IMG/VR virus record: IMGVR_UViG_3300027749_000173
Location: 1 to 47,701 of that record
DNA length: 47,701 nucleotides
Source: a virus
Direction: 5' to 3' (one strand)
The position numbers and the translations under genes were made by a program. The first letter of the stretch is position 1, and every line of letters starts with the position of its first letter. This document shows positions 8,659 to 17,828 of this stretch, in pieces. Below the pieces are notes generated by a model. That model searched no databases, had not been told where the DNA came from, and saw nothing but the letters and a program-made list of their open reading frames with translations.

Positions 8659-11600
8659 ATGCCTATTTATGAGTACAAAGGCCAGCAGTATGAAATGGCT
8701 ACCGAAGACCCTGCTGCGGCTAAAGCCAAGATATTAGGTTATCTAGAAAAACAATCTGCCCCTGCTGAGGAAAAACCAGCGCCCGCCGAAAGAAAATTAG
8801 GGCTTTCATCTGCGTTGGCTAAGGATGATTCGTTTTCATCAATGCTATCCCGCGACAATAGCGGTATTCGTGCGCCTATTACTGCCGAAGATTACCTAAA
8901 AATTAAAAAAGAAAAAGAACAAAGTGTCTTAGAAAAAACGCCGCTTCCACCTATTGCCTCTACGGAAGATAAACTTTTAAACCCTCAGTTTGTTAGCGCA
9001 GTAGAAGCACACCTTAATGCACTGCCCGCAGAAGAACGCGCTGGAGCATTAGCAAAACTAGCCGAATCTCCCACTGTTTATGGCCGCGCGGCTAAAGTAG
9101 TCGCTGGTAGGTATGAAGCGCTTGATAAAAATGTAAGCCCTACTCTGTCTAAATTTGATCCTCGACTTGAAGCGCAGAAACAGCGCTTTATGGAGCAAGG
9201 TAGATCGGAAGAAGACGCCACCCGCGATGCTATGGGGCAGTCTACAGGAAATTTAAAGCGCGATTACCAGCAAATGACACGCGATGTGGTTGGAGAAAAA
9301 GCTGGGTTTTATGCTGCGGAACGCGCTAAAGAACTTGAAAACGCCGACTTCTTGGACCGAGTTGGTGCTGGAGTTCGTTCACAATATACAAAATCGGGTC
9401 TAGGTTTATTAAGTGCTTACGCTGACTTAACTGGCGACAAACAGTTCAGTAAAGACTTGATGGGTGCACGCCGCATTGAGGATGCTCGTGAAGGTGCTAT
9501 CCCACAGGGTAAGAGTATTTTTGAGAAGTCGGCTCAGGGAGCGATGACTAGTTTGGCTTCCCAAGCGCCATTCATAGCCATGACTGCAATGACTGGAGGC
9601 TCAGCGCCTTTATTAGCCCAAGCAGCCATCCAACAATTTGGCGACTCTTATAGCGAAGGCCGTTCCGCTGGTTTATCTGGTCAAGCTGCCGCTACGCGAG
9701 CAGTGGCTATGGCTACTGCCGAGGTGTTCTTTGAGCGTTTCGGTATGACTAAAGCCCTTGCAGGGTTGAAAGCGCACATTGCTAAGTATGGTGTAGATAG
9801 TGTTCCAAAGTATTTAGCCAGAGCTATTGCTACAGAAATTCCACCTGAATTAGCTACCACTGCTACGCAATACCTTACTGATATGGCCCCCAAGATTGGC
9901 CTCAATAAGAACCCAAGCCTTGCCGACTTCTACAAACAGATGGAAGAAACTGTACGCCAAACAGTGTTACAGGCGGGTGTTACTGCTGGCGGAACTGTTG
10001 CCCTTACTAAAGGCGCTCAAAAAGCAGGTGAAGCACTATCTAAGATTGGTGCCCCCCGTGAAGGCGCATATCAACGTGACTCAAGTTACGAAGGCTTGTC
10101 TGAACTAATTGCTAGGCAAAAAGGATTCTTGACTCCGCAAGATCAGCAACAGCGCCAGCGACAACAAGAAGAACAGCAACAAGAACAAGCCGCGCCACCT
10201 GATACTAGCCTAGGTGAATTAGGAGAAGTGCGCCCAAGCACAGACTTACAACAGCCAGCACCACTTGCCGTAGCACCAGAAGCAAGGGAAGCTACGATTG
10301 CTCAGTTAGCCACAGAGATTGCCGAGACACAAGGCGTCCCTGATGAAGACGCACGTCGTATGGCTGAGGCTAGGATTACTGCGCAAGAGCAACAACAAAA
10401 GCGCGACACCGCCAAACTTGCAGCTAAACCACAAGACGACAGAATCAGAGCCAGAGCGCAGGAGTTACTGTCAGAAGGCTATGTGCAAGACGCTCAAGAA
10501 GCTATTGATACAGCAAAAACTCAAATACAAGACGAAGATGAAGCCGATGCGCTTGCCGAAAGTGAAGCTAAAGGAGAAACAAATGTTGGACAACCTAACG
10601 CAGCCCCAAGTGGAACAAGCGCTAAAGTGGCTGGCGCAACCAATAAAGAACCCACCGCCACAGGAGTTGGAGGAGGTGAACGACCTAGAGTGGTTCCTAC
10701 TAAACCGGATGCTACTAGCGCTAATGGAAGAGAAACTCCAAAGCCCGCTACAGTAAGTTACGAAGGGCAAGATTACCTAGATACACCCCGTATTCGTTCG
10801 CTGATTAAAAAAGCCGACAACATTAACAAGGCTGTGCCGTCTGTACCTGAGGGTATGACTCGTTTGTGGCGTGGTAACCGTCCCGGTGAAGTTGGTCAAA
10901 ACCCATCGTTTACTAATTCTTTAGTCGGTATTGCGCTCCCATTTAATGAGTCATATGGCGGCGATCTATCCTATGTGGATGTGCCAACTGCAGACTTAAG
11001 TAAGTACGAATCTGTTGGGGCAGTAGCAAAAGGCGCTGAGTTTAGAGTTACTCCAGAGATTGCCGCCACTGCGCAAGTAGTCCCAGCTAAAAAGCGTGGG
11101 CCAAAAGGTCCTCGGTTAGCCGCAGAAGAAAAAGAAAAGAAGGCGGTAGAGAAGAAAGCCACCGATGCTTTGATTGGCAGAGCACGCCGTGCGCTTACTA
11201 GTATTACAAAACTATTTGAGGAACTGCCTAAGCAGTTAGCCGAAGGTAAAACTAATGAGGCTGCTGCGCGTGCAAAGATAACTACTGAAGTTACAAAGCT
11301 ACTTAAAAACCAACAAGAGCTACGCGATGCTGGGTTGGCCGGTTCAGCAGAAGGCAAGCGCATCAAAAAGTTTTTAGAAGCCAACGCACGCGAAGTTTCA
11401 GCCGTACAAGCCAACTTAGCCGCTCAAGAAGAAAGCTTAACCGCTCAAGAATCTGGTGAAGAGGAAACTGGTGCATCTTCAACAATCAACAAAGAACCCG
11501 CCGACGAAAGAATAAGTAAGTTCACAACTGGCGCTCAAGCTGTAACGCATGTCATCAAGACAGGCTCGCCATTCCAAGCTCGGTTGGCTAAGCGCCTTCG

Positions 11601-14600
11601 CAGTTTTGTGCAGGGTGTTAAGTTTGTTGTACTGGAAGAAGGTCAAGAAATACCTGAGCAACTCAAGACTCCTAGAAATGCTAAGGCATGGGATCGTTCG
11701 ATTGCGCTCTATATTGAGAACTACAAGACAGGTGACCGCGTTATCTATGTGCGTGGCGCGTCATTTGGCAATTCTCAAGGTATCAACAACATCACTATCT
11801 TGCATGAACTCTTGCACGCTGCGACTAACCGCAAGTTGGCTATTGCATTTGAGTACATCAAAAAGGGTGTCTACCTAAACACTCCGGCAGTTAGAGCAGC
11901 GCAAGATTTAATCCGCATCATGAACAGTGCGGCTCGTACATACGAAGACCTAGCTAAGCAGAAGAAGTTGTCGATGGATATGGTTGCGCTTCGCTATGAC
12001 GGAGACATCTTCAACGACCCCCGTGAGTTTGTGTCCTATGGTTTAACCGACCCACAGATGCAGAACTTCTTGATGCAAGCGCACGGCTACGAGGCAGACA
12101 TGCCATTCTTTACTCGGTTTGTTTCTGCACTGCGTGATCTGCTTGGTATGAAAGATACCGACATCAACGCACTGACCGACCTCATTGTCGCAACCGACAA
12201 CATTTTGAAAGCGCGTGTCCCCGGAGTTCAAATAAACGGCCAGTCCGTCAGTAGCATGTTTGGATTTGGCAAAGGTAAGGATACGGAAGCTGACAGTACG
12301 TTTTCTATCAGTGGAGAAACAGTAAGTGCTAAACCAAGTGCTAACGTCCAACGTCTTGCAAAAATGCTTGGTACTAAGTTATATGGCACACCCGAAGACA
12401 TTACTACGGTATCGGTCAAAGAGCTGTTTCAAAACTCTTTTGATGCTATTAAAGAAGCTATTGAAAACGGTCAGGTTAAAAACGGTAAGGTTGCAATTAA
12501 GTTAGATAAAGATAAACGGACTATCAACATTACTGACAACGGCCTCGGTATGCCCACTAGTGTGATGGGTAATCAGTTCTTGCAGATTGCTGGTACTGTA
12601 AAAGGTACATCCCGTGCGTCAGGTGGTCTTGGTGTTGCCAAGATGTTGTTCTTGTTTGAGAACAAAAAATTAGAAGTTGTTTCTTTACGCGATGGCAAAC
12701 TGTCTCGATTGATTACTACGGGCGACGAATTAAAAGCTGCTATGGCGGCAAACCCAGCTACTCTTTTAGAACAACTAAAAGATTTTCTTTCCCCGGAAGA
12801 CATTCAAATTATTGCGCCCGCAATACAGGCAGCTATTACTCGTATGCGGGAAAATGGAGAAGTTGTACCCGAAATAAAAATTGAAACTTCTTCTGATTCA
12901 AAAGAGATTGAAAAATACAAAAACATATTCCCTGATGGGCATGGCACGTCTGTAACTGTTCAGATTCCTGAGACGTATGTTGACTCTTCCAGTGGCGACG
13001 AAAAGGATATTAAATTCCCCATTTCAGCTCATTACTATCCTGTGTTGGGGAAAAGCCCTTTATTTGACGACATAGAAGTTACGTTTGATAGAGGCTATGG
13101 TCCAGATAAATTATCTCTTGGTAAAAATTTTCCAATTGATGATTTCACACCTTTTGCAAATGTAAATTTTGCTTGGGGCACTGCGCGTGTCTATGTATCT
13201 AAAAAGATAGAAAGAAATTATGGTGATAACACCCATGTACTATCTAATGGTTTATGGCAGTTTGATAGAACTATTTCAGATCGTCCCGGATTTGGTGGTA
13301 AGGCAATTCAACGCGATTTTTATATTGATGTATCTCCTTCTCCAGACGTTAAGCCTGAAGATGCTGGCTATCCGTTTGAATTAAACCGCCAAGGATTTTC
13401 AAAACAAGCCAATTCCGACTTTGAAAAAATCTTTAATTACATCACTGCAATCTATAGCCAACTAGATTTGGCCGCAGGTATTAAAAACTTTGGCACAGTT
13501 CAGTATGTCAATCTAGACGGTAGCCTGACTACCGCAGAAATCCTTGAACCTAAAACGCCAGTATCTGATAACGCTTTTACTCTGATTAAACCCGGAGATA
13601 GCGTAGAAGTTCGTGAAGGAATTTTGTATGTCAACAATAGAAAGTTGCCGGAGCTTACTGCCGATGACTTGAAGAATACTGCGGTGCGCATTGATGAGTT
13701 GACTATTCCACAGAAAGATATCAACCCAAAGAAGGTCATGATTCATGACAACACTCGGTTCGAGATAGACGATAAAGTTTTAACGCAGCAGGGCTGGGAT
13801 GTAGTAGTAATAGACAACGCATGGGTCGCTGTTAAAAACGGTAAAAAATACACTGAACCCGGTACGATGGAAGAGTTAGTAGCTCAGATGGAAGCTGACG
13901 GGGCAATAAAAACCGAATCTCTTTCTGACCGTGCTCGTGAAAAGTTTGGCGCTCGGTACGACAAATATCTTGCTGAGATAGGCCAAACATTCCAATTACT
14001 TCGTGGTGCTCTAGTAGCCGGTGGCCGTGGCGAATATGGTGATTTAGCAAGCCAAGCAATCGGTACAAGTATTGACAACGAGTATTACGGTGTTAGTATC
14101 ATGGTCCCATTCAAGGGTATGTTCATCAATCCGACGACGACCGACATGCGCGGCAGTCCTGAGGAAATTGCCATATCAATGATTGGTACAATGATCCACG
14201 AATTGGCTCACTTTAAAGCACGCAATCACGGTGCCGAGTTTGCTAGTGAGATGCAGAGGGTAATGACCTTATTGAAGGTCTACCCTGCTATTGATTTAGA
14301 CCAAGTCGAGAAAAACTTAACTAAGCATGTCGCTAAGAACAAAGACATTTTTGACTTTTTAGATAAGGAGTTCCGTAGTGGAAATCTCAAACCTCGTGGA
14401 AACCGCTTCAAAGACGCTGGTGGGTACCAGCAAATTGAAAATGAAGGCTCTACTGAGTCAGTGGAAGGCACTAGCGGAGCAAGAGAAGGGTGGCGACCCA
14501 GCCTATCCCAAATCGCTGGGCCTAGCGATCAGAACGCTGGACAAATCGGCATCGGTGAAGGACTTGATAACGAAGCTCAAGAAGTCGGAGAGGTAGTAAG

Positions 14601-17559
14601 AAGTCAAAAGGCTATTGAGCGTGAGGCTCAGGTAGTCGGTGAAAAGTTCAATGAGTCCGTAAAGGGCTACGAGTTTGGCAAAGCTGCAACGGCTTTGCAG
14701 ATGGCACAGGACCCCCGTAAAGTTATACCTGCTTTAGCAGCGTTATGGAAGAGAGCAAACGCGGCGCAACGTAGAGCTTTGGTAGCTGCACCTACTACGG
14801 AATTCTTAGCTGATTGGGCTGGCAACAACGTCCCGCAATTAAAGACGGTTTCTAATCTGCTTCAACGCATGAACGGCATGACGCTGCAACTGTTGAGGTC
14901 AGCTGGTGAATTAACAAACGAAATTGAGCGGGCATTCCGCGCAGACAAAACTTTGCGGGCTAAGCTCGACAAGATTGCGTTCATGTCTACTTTGATGGAG
15001 ATTGATCCGTCCAACCCCAACGCAAAAGAACGTAGTCTTAACTTAGACAAGATGTACGCTGAACTTGGCACAGACGGTCAACGCGTATACAAGCGCATCA
15101 AGAATCATTTTGAAGTCCTGTCTGAGTACATGTCCCGTTTGTTGGACGATCAGATTACAAACTCCAAGTTGCCGATTGCTGAGCAAGCTAACCTGATGAA
15201 AAAAATCAGGGCAATTTACGAGACGGGGTCAAAGATTAGCCCATACTTTCCGTTGGTACGTGAAGGTGATTACTGGCTGTCTATCGGCTCAGGGAAAACC
15301 CGTAAGTTTTTTATGTACGAAACGGAAGCTCAGCGCGATGAGGCGATGCAGCAATTTGCAGACGAGCGCGTTAAAAAGAAACCCAACGAAACTACTGAAG
15401 AGTTTGAAAAGCGTAGGGCTGAAAACTTAGAAGAACTAATCGGCGACCAAGAGTACAACTTTGGTAACGATATCAGCACTCTGCGCAGAGCCTCTGGTAA
15501 TACAAGCGTGTTACTTCGTGACATCTTTGTAACGATTGACGGTGCAAGTTTAGGTGACAGTGAGGCCAAAGAACGCTTGAAAGACGCTGTGTATCAGGTG
15601 TACCTACAGTCCATGCCTGAGCAAAGTTTCCGTCGGCAGTTTATCCACCGCAAGGGAACAACTGGATTCCGTCCTGACCTCCTGCGTAACGTAGCACACA
15701 CATCTACAAAGATGGCTACTCAGCTTGCCCGTATTAAGTATGCTCCGCTGTTGCGTAATGCTATATCTGCTGCGCAGGATTCGATTGCTAACCGACCAAG
15801 TATGCAACCGTTCGTGACTGAGATGCGGGGCCGGGTTGACTCTTCTCTTTCTCCTGTTAAAGAAGGCGTAGCAGCCAGCATAGTTGGCGGTATCACTAAA
15901 GCTTCCTACATCTACTATTTGGGTGGCGCATCTTCTGCTTTGCTACAACCCTTAAGTATTTTCCAGACTGGTCTGCCTGTACTGTCTCGCTACGGCGCGT
16001 TCAATGCTACCCGTGAATTGGGTACTATGCTAAAGGTATGGCAGCAGTACGGCGTGTACAAAACCAACAAAGACGGAACTCAATCATGGGTCGCACCTTC
16101 CATTGAACACGCTAAGGATTTAACTCCGTTAGAGCGCAAGGCTATACGCGAGATGCTGGCGCGTGATGTGACTACTTCCACTTATGCGAGCGCAGTGTTT
16201 GACTATAAGAAGACGCCTACCGAGAACCTAAGCTCGCCTATCACAAACTTTGGCAAAGGTACCGTGGACTTGTTAGTGCTTGGTGGCCTGATGCACTCGA
16301 CCGAGCGCTTGTCTCGTGAGATCATGTTCATGAGCTCGTTCCGCTTAAACATAAAAGAAGGCAAATCTTTTGAAGAGGCGGTAGACCAAGCAACCTACGA
16401 TACCAACGAAGCTCTGGGCAACTATGGCGAGTACAACCGACCTACATTCATGAAGGGTTTGGGCGGCAAGTTACTGACGCAGTTCATGATGTATCCGTTG
16501 CATGTAACGCTATTCTTGCTCAAAAACTTTAAAGAGATGATTAAGCCGATGGACGGACGCACCCGTGTTGAGGCAGTGCAGAAGTTCTTTGGTACTCTAG
16601 GTACGACTTACATCCTCGGCGGCTATGTCGCTTTACCAATGTTTAGCACTATCATGGGCTTGCTTGGCTGGGCATGGGAAGCATTGAAAGATAAAGATTG
16701 GCCTGAGGATTTACGGTCTATGAGCTTTGAGTTCTGGTTCCGTACTGTTTGGATGCCTAAGCAACTTGGCGAAACTGAAATTGGTGGTAAGAAGCTGTCC
16801 GACATCCTTGAGCGCGGTCCTGTTAACGCATTGACTGGGCTTGATATTTCTGGCCGTACCAGCCTCAACAACTTATGGTTGCGAGACACTAAAGAAGCCA
16901 AGACAATCAAAGAAGAGGTCATGAACATGATGCTCGAGAAGTCTGGTGCTGGCGTGAATATGATGGTGTCTATGGCTGAAGGGCTTTCTGCTCTGGCGCA
17001 TGGGGACACGGCCAAAGGTGTGAAAAAACTATTGCCCGCTGGCTTTAGAAACTTTGTCACTGCAAATGAGTATTGGAAAGAAGGCGCTAAGGACAACAAA
17101 GGCACTCGGATTCTGTCCAAGGATGCGTTTACTACTGGTCAAATAATTGGTCAAGCTGTCGGCTTCCGTTCTGATTTACTGGCTAACACGCAATACGTAA
17201 ACTTCAAGGCGATCGGTATTCAGCAACGCATCCTCAATGAACGTCAGGCATTGCTAAACAATCTTGATCGTGAGTTTAGAAACAAAAACATGAAGAAGTT
17301 TGGCACCTACATGAAGGACATGAACGAGTTCAATCGCAAGTTCCCAACGTACCAAATCAGTGGTGACAACCTTTCAGATGCGCTCGAAGGTAATGCCGAG
17401 AAACGCGCAAAGGCTTTACGTGGGTTTGAACTCAACGAGAAGAACATGCCTCTACTTGGTAATGCACTTGCTCCGTCTCGTAAAGCGGCTAGGACGGCAG
17501 AAGCTAAAGGTCGCGTAGAAAATACAAGAGAAGTCTCTGGCCGACTAGAACGCCCATAA
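8659..17559 (+). CDS. Giant polyvalent protein (2966 aa): two HExxH protease-like sites, GHKL ATPase, ART-like module, LPD-type C-terminus
   Basis: A single open frame of 8.9 kb. Visible modules in order: a short N-terminal 'YEYKGQQYEMATEDPAAA' domain (1-33); an alanine-rich, partly hydrophobic region (about 285-455); Gln-rich linkers (about 490-700); a possible ADP-ribosyltransferase-like fold (Arg735 in RLWRG, SFTNS at 750-754, Glu794 in GAEFRV); a zincin-like HELLH at 1049-1053; a GHKL ATPase with ELFQNSFDAI (1255-1264), DNGLGM (1293-1298) and GGLGVAK (1322-1328); a second HELAH at 1847-1851 with His1857 in NHGAEF, like SprT-type or WLM-type proteins; and a long helical C-terminus (about 2400-2750) resembling large polyvalent protein-associated domains. 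Polyvalent proteins (Iyer et al. concept) are thought to be injected with the genome and to act on the host early. The position after the ejection-type genes fits that. The specific activities are inference. Confidence 0.7.
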   Translation: MPIYEYKGQQYEMATEDPAAAKAKILGYLEKQSAPAEEKPAPAERKLGLSSALAKDDSFSSMLSRDNSGIRAPITAEDYLKIKKEKEQSVLEKTPLPPIASTEDKLLNPQFVSAVEAHLNALPAEERAGALAKLAESPTVYGRAAKVVAGRYEALDKNVSPTLSKFDPRLEAQKQRFMEQGRSEEDATRDAMGQSTGNLKRDYQQMTRDVVGEKAGFYAAERAKELENADFLDRVGAGVRSQYTKSGLGLLSAYADLTGDKQFSKDLMGARRIEDAREGAIPQGKSIFEKSAQGAMTSLASQAPFIAMTAMTGGSAPLLAQAAIQQFGDSYSEGRSAGLSGQAAATRAVAMATAEVFFERFGMTKALAGLKAHIAKYGVDSVPKYLARAIATEIPPELATTATQYLTDMAPKIGLNKNPSLADFYKQMEETVRQTVLQAGVTAGGTVALTKGAQKAGEALSKIGAPREGAYQRDSSYEGLSELIARQKGFLTPQDQQQRQRQQEEQQQEQAAPPDTSLGELGEVRPSTDLQQPAPLAVAPEAREATIAQLATEIAETQGVPDEDARRMAEARITAQEQQQKRDTAKLAAKPQDDRIRARAQELLSEGYVQDAQEAIDTAKTQIQDEDEADALAESEAKGETNVGQPNAAPSGTSAKVAGATNKEPTATGVGGGERPRVVPTKPDATSANGRETPKPATVSYEGQDYLDTPRIRSLIKKADNINKAVPSVPEGMTRLWRGNRPGEVGQNPSFTNSLVGIALPFNESYGGDLSYVDVPTADLSKYESVGAVAKGAEFRVTPEIAATAQVVPAKKRGPKGPRLAAEEKEKKAVEKKATDALIGRARRALTSITKLFEELPKQLAEGKTNEAAARAKITTEVTKLLKNQQELRDAGLAGSAEGKRIKKFLEANAREVSAVQANLAAQEESLTAQESGEEETGASSTINKEPADERISKFTTGAQAVTHVIKTGSPFQARLAKRLRSFVQGVKFVVLEEGQEIPEQLKTPRNAKAWDRSIALYIENYKTGDRVIYVRGASFGNSQGINNITILHELLHAATNRKLAIAFEYIKKGVYLNTPAVRAAQDLIRIMNSAARTYEDLAKQKKLSMDMVALRYDGDIFNDPREFVSYGLTDPQMQNFLMQAHGYEADMPFFTRFVSALRDLLGMKDTDINALTDLIVATDNILKARVPGVQINGQSVSSMFGFGKGKDTEADSTFSISGETVSAKPSANVQRLAKMLGTKLYGTPEDITTVSVKELFQNSFDAIKEAIENGQVKNGKVAIKLDKDKRTINITDNGLGMPTSVMGNQFLQIAGTVKGTSRASGGLGVAKMLFLFENKKLEVVSLRDGKLSRLITTGDELKAAMAANPATLLEQLKDFLSPEDIQIIAPAIQAAITRMRENGEVVPEIKIETSSDSKEIEKYKNIFPDGHGTSVTVQIPETYVDSSSGDEKDIKFPISAHYYPVLGKSPLFDDIEVTFDRGYGPDKLSLGKNFPIDDFTPFANVNFAWGTARVYVSKKIERNYGDNTHVLSNGLWQFDRTISDRPGFGGKAIQRDFYIDVSPSPDVKPEDAGYPFELNRQGFSKQANSDFEKIFNYITAIYSQLDLAAGIKNFGTVQYVNLDGSLTTAEILEPKTPVSDNAFTLIKPGDSVEVREGILYVNNRKLPELTADDLKNTAVRIDELTIPQKDINPKKVMIHDNTRFEIDDKVLTQQGWDVVVIDNAWVAVKNGKKYTEPGTMEELVAQMEADGAIKTESLSDRAREKFGARYDKYLAEIGQTFQLLRGALVAGGRGEYGDLASQAIGTSIDNEYYGVSIMVPFKGMFINPTTTDMRGSPEEIAISMIGTMIHELAHFKARNHGAEFASEMQRVMTLLKVYPAIDLDQVEKNLTKHVAKNKDIFDFLDKEFRSGNLKPRGNRFKDAGGYQQIENEGSTESVEGTSGAREGWRPSLSQIAGPSDQNAGQIGIGEGLDNEAQEVGEVVRSQKAIEREAQVVGEKFNESVKGYEFGKAATALQMAQDPRKVIPALAALWKRANAAQRRALVAAPTTEFLADWAGNNVPQLKTVSNLLQRMNGMTLQLLRSAGELTNEIERAFRADKTLRAKLDKIAFMSTLMEIDPSNPNAKERSLNLDKMYAELGTDGQRVYKRIKNHFEVLSEYMSRLLDDQITNSKLPIAEQANLMKKIRAIYETGSKISPYFPLVREGDYWLSIGSGKTRKFFMYETEAQRDEAMQQFADERVKKKPNETTEEFEKRRAENLEELIGDQEYNFGNDISTLRRASGNTSVLLRDIFVTIDGASLGDSEAKERLKDAVYQVYLQSMPEQSFRRQFIHRKGTTGFRPDLLRNVAHTSTKMATQLARIKYAPLLRNAISAAQDSIANRPSMQPFVTEMRGRVDSSLSPVKEGVAASIVGGITKASYIYYLGGASSALLQPLSIFQTGLPVLSRYGAFNATRELGTMLKVWQQYGVYKTNKDGTQSWVAPSIEHAKDLTPLERKAIREMLARDVTTSTYASAVFDYKKTPTENLSSPITNFGKGTVDLLVLGGLMHSTERLSREIMFMSSFRLNIKEGKSFEEAVDQATYDTNEALGNYGEYNRPTFMKGLGGKLLTQFMMYPLHVTLFLLKNFKEMIKPMDGRTRVEAVQKFFGTLGTTYILGGYVALPMFSTIMGLLGWAWEALKDKDWPEDLRSMSFEFWFRTVWMPKQLGETEIGGKKLSDILERGPVNALTGLDISGRTSLNNLWLRDTKEAKTIKEEVMNMMLEKSGAGVNMMVSMAEGLSALAHGDTAKGVKKLLPAGFRNFVTANEYWKEGAKDNKGTRILSKDAFTTGQIIGQAVGFRSDLLANTQYVNFKAIGIQQRILNERQALLNNLDREFRNKNMKKFGTYMKDMNEFNRKFPTYQISGDNLSDALEGNAEKRAKALRGFELNEKNMPLLGNALAPSRKAARTAEAKGRVENTREVSGRLERP

Positions 17560-17582
17560 AAAATCCCCGCACTAGGCGGGGA
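17557..17582 (-). terminator. Rho-independent terminator for the minus-strand early region
   Basis: Read on the minus strand, a 7-bp GC stem (TCCCCGC / GCGGGGA, loop 5 nt) is followed directly by a run of six T. On the plus strand no T run follows the hairpin, so it stops minus-strand transcripts. Its T run includes the TAA stop of the giant gene, so the convergent junction is maximally compact. Confidence 0.85.
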
Positions 17583-17633
17583 CAAAGGAGGGATGGAGCT
17601 AACATCCTAGACAACTGATAAGTGGATTTTACA

Positions 17634-17828
17634 TTAGGTTCGCCAGACTCGAAGCCCTTTGATACCATCTAGCAACACTACTTTCGTAACAATATCCATC
17701 TTTAATCTTTTAGCCACACGGTTTAGTTCTTCCCGTGCGGCCTTCTCGTCTATGCAGGGTACAAAGAAGCTGTACCCTTTGCGGAACTTCTTCCACTCAA
17801 TCTGATACGACACTGTCTCGATTTGCAT
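17634..17828 (-). CDS. Small conserved phage protein (64 aa)
   Basis: Not a named family. The sequence has the pattern 'WKKFRKGYSFFVPCID', a basic helix, and a 'KVVLLDGIKGLRVWR' end, a combination I have seen in small genes of other aquatic phages. It probably folds as a beta-alpha-beta unit. It is the last gene of the primase operon, overlaps the primase-helicase 3' end by 32 nt and sits about 50 nt before the operon terminator. Function unknown. Confidence 0.65.
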   Translation of the reverse strand: MQIETVSYQIEWKKFRKGYSFFVPCIDEKAAREELNRVAKRLKMDIVTKVVLLDGIKGLRVWRT

